Assembly: GCF_016811915.1 (NCBI RefSeq)
Contig: NZ_CP069127.1
Span: 3,199,001 to 3,263,000 of the forward strand
Reading direction: 5' to 3'
Source: Brevibacillus choshinensis
GTDB taxonomy: Bacteria; Bacillota; Bacilli; Brevibacillales; Brevibacillaceae
DNA: 64,000 bases
Position 1 is the first letter of the stretch. Each line of letters opens with the position of its first letter. Below are positions 60,189 to 64,000 of this stretch, in pieces. The notes beneath the pieces were generated by a model. That model was not told the DNA's origin, did not search any database, and saw nothing but the letters and a program-made list of their open reading frames with translations. The translations under genes and the position numbers were made by a program.

Positions 60189-61388
60189 TCAGTTCATAGA
60201 CTCTATCGAAATCGTCTCGCATCCATTGAATACTCCAAAGTTTTGAAAACAATTGTTCAAGGCTGTCCGCAATTGTTTTGTTGGCTTTATGTCGTTCTCG
60301 TACCAGATGTTTTTGACAACCAGCGTCCCGGATTTTCGCTCCGCGATTACCTCGGCTCGTCCGATGAGGCTTTCTCCGTATAATAGAGGCAACACATAAT
60401 AGCCGAACTTCCGTTTGATTGCAGGCGTGTAGATCTCCCAGGTGTAATCGAATCCAAACAATTCTTTGATCAGTTTTCTGTCCCATATGAAATTATCTAG
60501 TGGGGCAATCAGCTCGCAGCGCCATTTCGGCGCTGGATTTTGCTGAACGGCTTCAATAAGCGGCAAGTCTTCCGCGCGGCAATAAAGTATATCCTTCATT
60601 TGTTCTACGGCAACAGCAGCAATGCGAGCTTCGTGCAACAGTCGGCGGAAAACCTCATTGCGCTGCTCCGCTTTCAATCCCCATATGTTCAGCCAGGCAT
60701 CGGATGCGCGATTCCATAAAAGGCCAACAGCGCCGATTCGACGCAGTACCCGCCACTTGTGATGCTCCAGCTCGCTCTCCAGCGGCTCCGGCGCATTCAG
60801 CAGATTTGGCGGTATGTACTTCCCCGCGATATCGTAATATTTACGTGTTCCTTTTTTGTGATGGATAATCAACTCGCCTGTCGAATACATCTGCTCCAGA
60901 ACCGACCGAGATGAATTGTTTCCACTGCTCCAATGGATGGCCGATCGCCAAACGAAGTTTCCATCCAATTTTAGATCATCCGAACTTAGCGCACCGTGAT
61001 TTTGGATGTGAGCTCGTACTTGCTCTATCAACGCTTCCATTTCGGGATAGCGCTTGGCATGTTGTCGGGCGGCTTGTCTGTACCGCTCAAAATACGGCCA
61101 GTCCTCGACGGGGATAATGGCCAGATTCTTGTCGGGATAATCGACAAGGATTCTATCTTGATACAGCAACTCGGCGAGCATGTTCTTGGTGAATCCTTTG
61201 ATTCGCGACTGCAACACCAGTTCGGCGTTTTTTCCGCAAACATCGATGGGATCGTATTGAATACAGCCTACCTGCCGCACAAAATCCAATACTCCCTGCT
61301 TTCCGGTAAAATGATATTCGCCCAACAGCCCGTGCTTCAATAGCAGAAATTGCCGTGCCTGGCGGTTCGTCAATTGGATCATGTACAC
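60189..61388 (-). CDS. YcaQ/AZL family winged-helix protein (HTH_42)
   Basis: The 399-residue protein of the winged-helix family includes E. coli YcaQ, a glycosylase that unhooks interstrand DNA crosslinks, and the AlkX/AZL antibiotic self-resistance glycosylases. Visible motifs: GCIQYDPIDVCGKN near residue 42 (the QxD/E type catalytic motif), DYPDKNLAIIPVEDWPYF, then PLDNFIWDRKLIKELFGFDY. The GTG at 61388 has AAGGAG five bases upstream; the ATG two codons on is possible. It stands alone. DNA crosslink or alkylation repair is likely. Confidence 0.85.
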   Translation of the reverse strand: MYMIQLTNRQARQFLLLKHGLLGEYHFTGKQGVLDFVRQVGCIQYDPIDVCGKNAELVLQSRIKGFTKNMLAELLYQDRILVDYPDKNLAIIPVEDWPYFERYRQAARQHAKRYPEMEALIEQVRAHIQNHGALSSDDLKLDGNFVWRSAIHWSSGNNSSRSVLEQMYSTGELIIHHKKGTRKYYDIAGKYIPPNLLNAPEPLESELEHHKWRVLRRIGAVGLLWNRASDAWLNIWGLKAEQRNEVFRRLLHEARIAAVAVEQMKDILYCRAEDLPLIEAVQQNPAPKWRCELIAPLDNFIWDRKLIKELFGFDYTWEIYTPAIKRKFGYYVLPLLYGESLIGRAEVIAERKSGTLVVKNIWYENDIKPTKQLRTALNNCFQNFGVFNGCETISIESMN

Positions 61389-61534
61389 ATCGACTCCTTA
61401 ACGAAACAAACAGGAACCGTTTGCACATGACGATGGATGGCTAATGATGGTATCCATTGGGGAGCTTCATTAGCAAACCCCTTTCCTAATTTTCCAACAA
61501 CCGAAAATTGCTCTTTTTCAATGATTTCAACCAT
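61379..61534 (-). pseudogene. Fragment of a GyrI-like/effector-binding protein
   Basis: The frame from the ATG at 61534 (site GGGGG) reads VEIIEKEQFSVVGKLGKGFA, then NEAPQWIPSL. This is the start of a GyrI-like effector-binding domain as in AraC/MerR-type small molecule sensors, normally 150-160 residues. After about 36 residues the frame continues as unrelated sequence and overlaps the start of the YcaQ-like gene. Deletion of the remainder probably brought the ribosome binding region of the YcaQ-like gene next to it. Confidence 0.5.
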
Positions 61535-61647
61535 GCCTATTCCCCCTATACGTTGGAAAACGAAGAAAACAAACACACGTTCCTATCAAATGTTACCATT
61601 ATCTCCAACATAAAAACAAGAGCTATTGAAGGCTGACCGTTAACGCA

Positions 61648-61678
61648 ATGAAGCTGCCGTTCGCCGCGGCAGCTTCAT
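61648..61678. terminator. 12 bp hairpin
   Basis: ATGAAGCTGCCG and CGGCAGCTTCAT pair perfectly around a 7-nt loop. It has no T run and lies between the YcaQ-like gene and the tRNA fragment. Owner uncertain. Confidence 0.45.
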
Positions 61679-61713
61679 CTCATTTGTGCATTGGGCCAAA
61701 GTCTCAAACAACA

Positions 61714-61741
61714 AAAAAACCTTGATTTCTCAAGGTTTTTT
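61714..61741 (-). terminator. Terminator of the former tRNA-Gly gene
   Basis: AAAAAACCTTGA and TCAAGGTTTTTT pair around TTTC. It lies 11 bp beyond the CCA end of the tRNA fragment on the minus strand, the usual distance for a tRNA terminator. Confidence 0.85.
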
Positions 61742-61752
61742 GACTTTCTCTA

Positions 61753-61796
61753 TGGAGCGGGTGATGGGAATCGAACCCACGCTACTAGCTTGGGAA
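61753..61796 (-). other. 3' half of a tRNA-Gly (CCC) gene, probable att site
   Basis: On the minus strand the sequence begins in an anticodon loop (TTCCCAA, anticodon CCC) and continues GCTAGTAGCG, then the T arm GTGGGTTCGATTCCCA, then the acceptor strand TCACCCGCTCCA, including an encoded CCA. The 5' half (D arm and first acceptor strand) is absent; the upstream sequence is unrelated. Integrating elements that use a tRNA gene leave such a 3' half at their far end, with the whole tRNA restored at the other. The chromosome would be to the left and the element to the right. Confidence 0.8.
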
Positions 61797-61902
61797 TATA
61801 GATTTCCCCTTTTGATGCAATATGATTGAGAAGTGTAAACCCTGATTTACCAAGAGATTAGTATGCTGTCAATCCAATCATTTATGTCTTAAAATGAAAG
61901 GT

Positions 61903-61921
61903 GGGGACCAATTTGGTCCCC
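61903..61921. repeat. 19 bp palindrome near the att site
   Basis: GGGGACCAA and TTGGTCCCC are inverted around a single T. A partial GGGGAC copy follows at about 61927-61932 in opposite orientation (CGTCCCC). Repeats of this kind next to a tRNA att site can be arm-binding sites of a tyrosine recombinase. Confidence 0.4.
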
Positions 61922-61942
61922 AATTCGTCCCCAAGGACTAAT

Positions 61943-62067
61943 TTAGTAACTCTCTTTCACAGCCGGAATGTCCGCTGGAACCCATTCAATACTCAAATAT
62001 CCTCTTAATTGGGCAAGTGAGTTTCTAATACTTGCTTTTTTATCTTCGTAATAAAGCAAAATAATGC
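61943..62067 (-). pseudogene. 3' end of an unrecognised island gene
   Basis: A frame ending at 61943 reads YYEDKKASIRNSLAQLRGYL, then SIEWVPADIPAVKESY. It looks like the last 40 residues of a protein with no start in the right place; a hairpin with T tail (62061-62091) precedes it. It could be the end of an integrase or of another island protein, but I do not recognise it. Confidence 0.3.
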
Positions 62068-62091
62068 CCCTTGGACATCAAGGGGTATTAT
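62061..62091 (-). terminator. Hairpin after the orphan toxin tip
   Basis: ATAATGCCCCTTG and CAAGGGGTATTAT pair over 13 bp with one mismatch. On the minus strand a T-rich stretch follows. Confidence 0.6.
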
Positions 62092-62200
62092 CATAATTTA
62101 TTCAATCCTAGCTTTTTATTTAACCATCCCCACTCTGTCAAAGTGAGACTTGGGTTAGTAGCACTTCTGTTATAGTCGGGTCAAAGCCAATAAAATTCAT
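62091..62200 (-). pseudogene. Possible orphan toxin-tip remnant
   Basis: The minus strand reads MNFIGFD and, after a one-base frame change, DYNRSATNPSLTLTEWGWL, NKKLGLNKL and stop. No start of adequate length is present. Rhs loci usually hold displaced C-terminal toxin fragments downstream of the active immunity gene; position and style fit that, but the toxin class is not recognised. Confidence 0.35.
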
Positions 62201-62377
62201 GGTTTAACTAAATTTTTTCTGATAGCTTATGACTCTGAAAGGCACATGTTGACATATTTGGTCAACAAATCGTCAACATGATTAATAACTTCAATTCTAG
62301 TCATTATTCTCCTTTTGATTACGTAATTCTTAATGAGTTTTCCAATAATTTTTTTTCTACACTATTCAAAAAAAAAA

Positions 62378-62402
62378 CCAAACGAGTGTTATACTCGCTT
62401 GG
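62378..62402 (-). terminator. Terminator of the immunity gene
   Basis: On the minus strand CCAAGCGAGT and ACTCGTTTGG flank a 5-nt loop and are followed by nine or more T's, 12 bp after the stop. Confidence 0.9.
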
Positions 62403-62413
62403 GGTCATAATCA

Positions 62414-62782
62414 TTAATTGTTATTATTTTTTAAATTCAATAAGTTTTTCCCCCACTCAACTACTAAACTTCTTAAGTCCTGGGTTTCAATATTAGATTC
62501 AACTCTTTCATGTTCCTCAAGATTCTCGTATAAGAAGTTCACAACTTTTGTGTTATCTTTTTTTATTTCAATCCTACATGCATTTCCTTGAGCTATTTCG
62601 TAATTAGAGAAACCATTCAACACCTTGTCAATTAAGTTTAATATCCTATTACTATCACCTTCCCATTGCACATCAGAATGAAGGAAATCCGATACTGCAT
62701 CCATTTGTTTAGGAAGAGAAACTGATAAGGTTCTTATCCCGTTTGACAATTCAATTACCTTTATTTCATATTTAATCTTCAT
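62414..62782 (-). CDS. Probable immunity protein for the Rhs EndoU toxin
   Basis: The 122-residue acidic soluble protein (KIKYEIKVIELSNGIRTL, then NYEIAQGNACRIEIKKDN, HERVESNIETQDLR) starts 22 bp after the toxin gene stop, on the same strand, with its own terminator. Its small size, acidity and place directly after a polymorphic toxin tip mark it as the cognate immunity protein. The family is not recognised with certainty; NACRIEI is reminiscent of an UPF0231/YacL-like fold used by other immunity proteins. Confidence 0.65.
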   Translation of the reverse strand: MKIKYEIKVIELSNGIRTLSVSLPKQMDAVSDFLHSDVQWEGDSNRILNLIDKVLNGFSNYEIAQGNACRIEIKKDNTKVVNFLYENLEEHERVESNIETQDLRSLVVEWGKNLLNLKNNNN

Positions 62783-62804
62783 GTTTATCTCCTTTGTAAA
62801 TTAA

Positions 62805-64000
62805 TTAATACTTTGGAAATGCGCTAATTATTTTTCCTGCATTATCAAGGTACATCCCAATTTTCATTCCAGCTTGGGTGACACCTTCATAAGTATTACC
62901 ATTTAGAAAAGCTTTGTTTGAATAAGCTTCATTAATTGCATTAATTACTTGGTCTTTAGACCAGTTATCAGGAAAAAAGGTAGAGTACCCGCCGTTACCA
63001 CTCTTTAATACACCATTAAATTCCACCTGTGCTGTATATACTCCAAACTGATTCGGAGTTGACTTGGTTCCCTGAACTATTCTCGCAGCACCTGTAGATC
63101 CTGGAAGCCAGTGAAATCCTCCTCCATTGGCACCTTCAATTATATGTGTCAAGGCACCATTTCTGAAAGAGCTAGTGGATGTATTTAATACATTATTTGC
63201 GACCTTTACCCCGTTAATTGCTGTAATAACAGCTTTGCCTACACCCCGAACAATTCTTACTCCTGCGGAACCTGGAAGGGCATCCCCTGAAAATATTTGA
63301 ACTTCATCACGATACATTTCTGGAACAGCTTCTAATCCATATCTTTTATAGATATCTAACATAGCCTCTCTCTTCTTATCATCAAAAAGAGTATCTCCAG
63401 GCCTGTTAATTGATGAAGCACCGATTTCAACTTCATGTCCACTAGGGTCCACAAACTTCAATGGGTTATTATGTGTATACGTATATCTATTCAGTGACAG
63501 TGGATTGTCAACTTGCCCTTTATACGAGTCCTCTGAAATAAATCGTCCTATGCTTGGGTCATAGTAACGAGCTCTTAAATAGTAGAATCCAGTTTTTTCA
63601 TCATAGATCTCCCCACTATACTTAAAGGGATTAGCCATACCTTCTGTCTGAGAAATAAGATTACCCCAAGAATCGTAATCGTAATGATTCAGTTCATTAC
63701 CAGCGGCATCGGTCACCGATACTACGTCTCCGTGACTGTTAAGCCCGTAATACCCCTTCTGGTTAGTGTTAAAGTCCTTACGGAAAAGCAGTCCGTTGCC
63801 CCAGATATTCTGAGCGATTGCATTACCCGATCCATCTAGTTCTTCAATTACTTTTCCATTAAGGTAAACGTATTTCGTTTCATCTTCGTTTTCAATCTTT
63901 GTTGCCCGGAAACCATCAGCATAGTACGTGTAGTCTAGTTTGTCATTCGTGGTCTTGTTTTTAAAACTACGCAAACGGTTTAATCCATCGAAGGTCAGTG
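62805..64000 (-). CDS. Rhs-repeat protein with C-terminal EndoU-type nuclease toxin (5' end outside window)
   Basis: The frame is open from the stop at 62805 to the right edge (LTFDGLNRLRSF continues upstream), so only the C-terminal 398 residues or so are seen. First come YD repeats (YYGLNSHGDVVSVTDAAGN), then the Rhs core end YSGEIYDEKTGFYYLRARYY, NPLKFVDPSGHE. After the junction lies a roughly 95-residue linker. The last 115 residues form an EndoU-type RNase domain: ALTHIIEGANGGGFHWLPG supplies two candidate catalytic His, followed by STFFPDNWSKDQVINAI. The Rhs shell delivers or encases the toxin, which would cut RNA in competing cells. Confidence 0.85.
   Translation of the reverse strand, partial: LTFDGLNRLRSFKNKTTNDKLDYTYYADGFRATKIENEDETKYVYLNGKVIEELDGSGNAIAQNIWGNGLLFRKDFNTNQKGYYGLNSHGDVVSVTDAAGNELNHYDYDSWGNLISQTEGMANPFKYSGEIYDEKTGFYYLRARYYDPSIGRFISEDSYKGQVDNPLSLNRYTYTHNNPLKFVDPSGHEVEIGASSINRPGDTLFDDKKREAMLDIYKRYGLEAVPEMYRDEVQIFSGDALPGSAGVRIVRGVGKAVITAINGVKVANNVLNTSTSSFRNGALTHIIEGANGGGFHWLPGSTGAARIVQGTKSTPNQFGVYTAQVEFNGVLKSGNGGYSTFFPDNWSKDQVINAINEAYSNKAFLNGNTYEGVTQAGMKIGMYLDNAGKIISAFPKY

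Noticed and set aside
62278..62496. 72-codon plus-strand frame over the immunity gene terminator
   Set aside because: It overlaps the end of the immunity gene and its T-rich terminator; no ribosome binding site.

Overview
The window looks like a chromosomal stretch from a spore-forming member of the Bacillota, most probably Brevibacillus or a close relative. This is judged from strong AGGAGG-type ribosome binding sites, frequent GTG and TTG starts, T-tailed hairpin terminators, a gerA-type germination operon, cwlJ, and many lipoprotein signals. The genus is inferred from recalled family resemblance, not from a search.

Layout. (1) 1-5.3 kb: a LysR gene cut by the left edge, a small Cys-containing protein, and a TrmB regulator-MFS transporter-cyclase-FAH hydrolase operon for a small organic acid. 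(2) 5.3-30.3 kb: a mosaic of small cargo genes and many decaying ones. Intact genes include a berberine-bridge-type FAD enzyme, two COG4705-type membrane proteins, SDR, AraC, ArsR, SRPBCC, DoxX, DinB, EamA and LysR genes, an anti-TRAP (RtpA)-like zinc protein, cwlJ, a YdhK-type lipoprotein and a seven-repeat FG-GAP/HYR protein. Between them lie fragments of a cupredoxin, a YkoP-like protein, DedA, a LuxR-type ATPase regulator, a DUF1259 protein, a lipoprotein and a CBO0543-type membrane protein. A response regulator has become fused to its histidine kinase, apparently by loss of one G.

(3) 30.4-52.6 kb: 23 genes on the minus strand form one catabolic cluster. It has two ABC importers (peptide/nickel type and polar amino acid type), two amide-hydrolase-like enzymes (creatininase family and M81/MlrC), a four-subunit flavin/iron-sulfur amine dehydrogenase of the opine-oxidase/HcnABC type, an aldehyde dehydrogenase, an iron-dependent alcohol dehydrogenase, two class III aminotransferases, a two-subunit CoA-transferase and a thiolase. 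A coherent reading is uptake of a peptide-like or N-substituted amino compound, hydrolysis, oxidative C-N cleavage, oxidation or transamination of the products, and CoA-dependent thiolysis to acetyl-CoA. The substrate cannot be read from the sequence.

(4) 53-61.6 kb: a germinant receptor operon (gerAA-AC-AB order) converging on a small membrane protein gene, several transporter remnants, a c-di-AMP (ydaO-type) riboswitch in front of a secreted CAP-domain protein, and a YcaQ-type winged-helix protein. (5) 61.75 kb to the right edge: the 3' half of a tRNA-Gly (loop reading CCC) with its terminator marks the probable att boundary of an integrated island. The island carries an Rhs protein with an EndoU-type toxin tip (running off the right edge), its probable immunity gene and an apparent orphan toxin-tip remnant. 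No CRISPR array, rRNA or intact IS element was seen.
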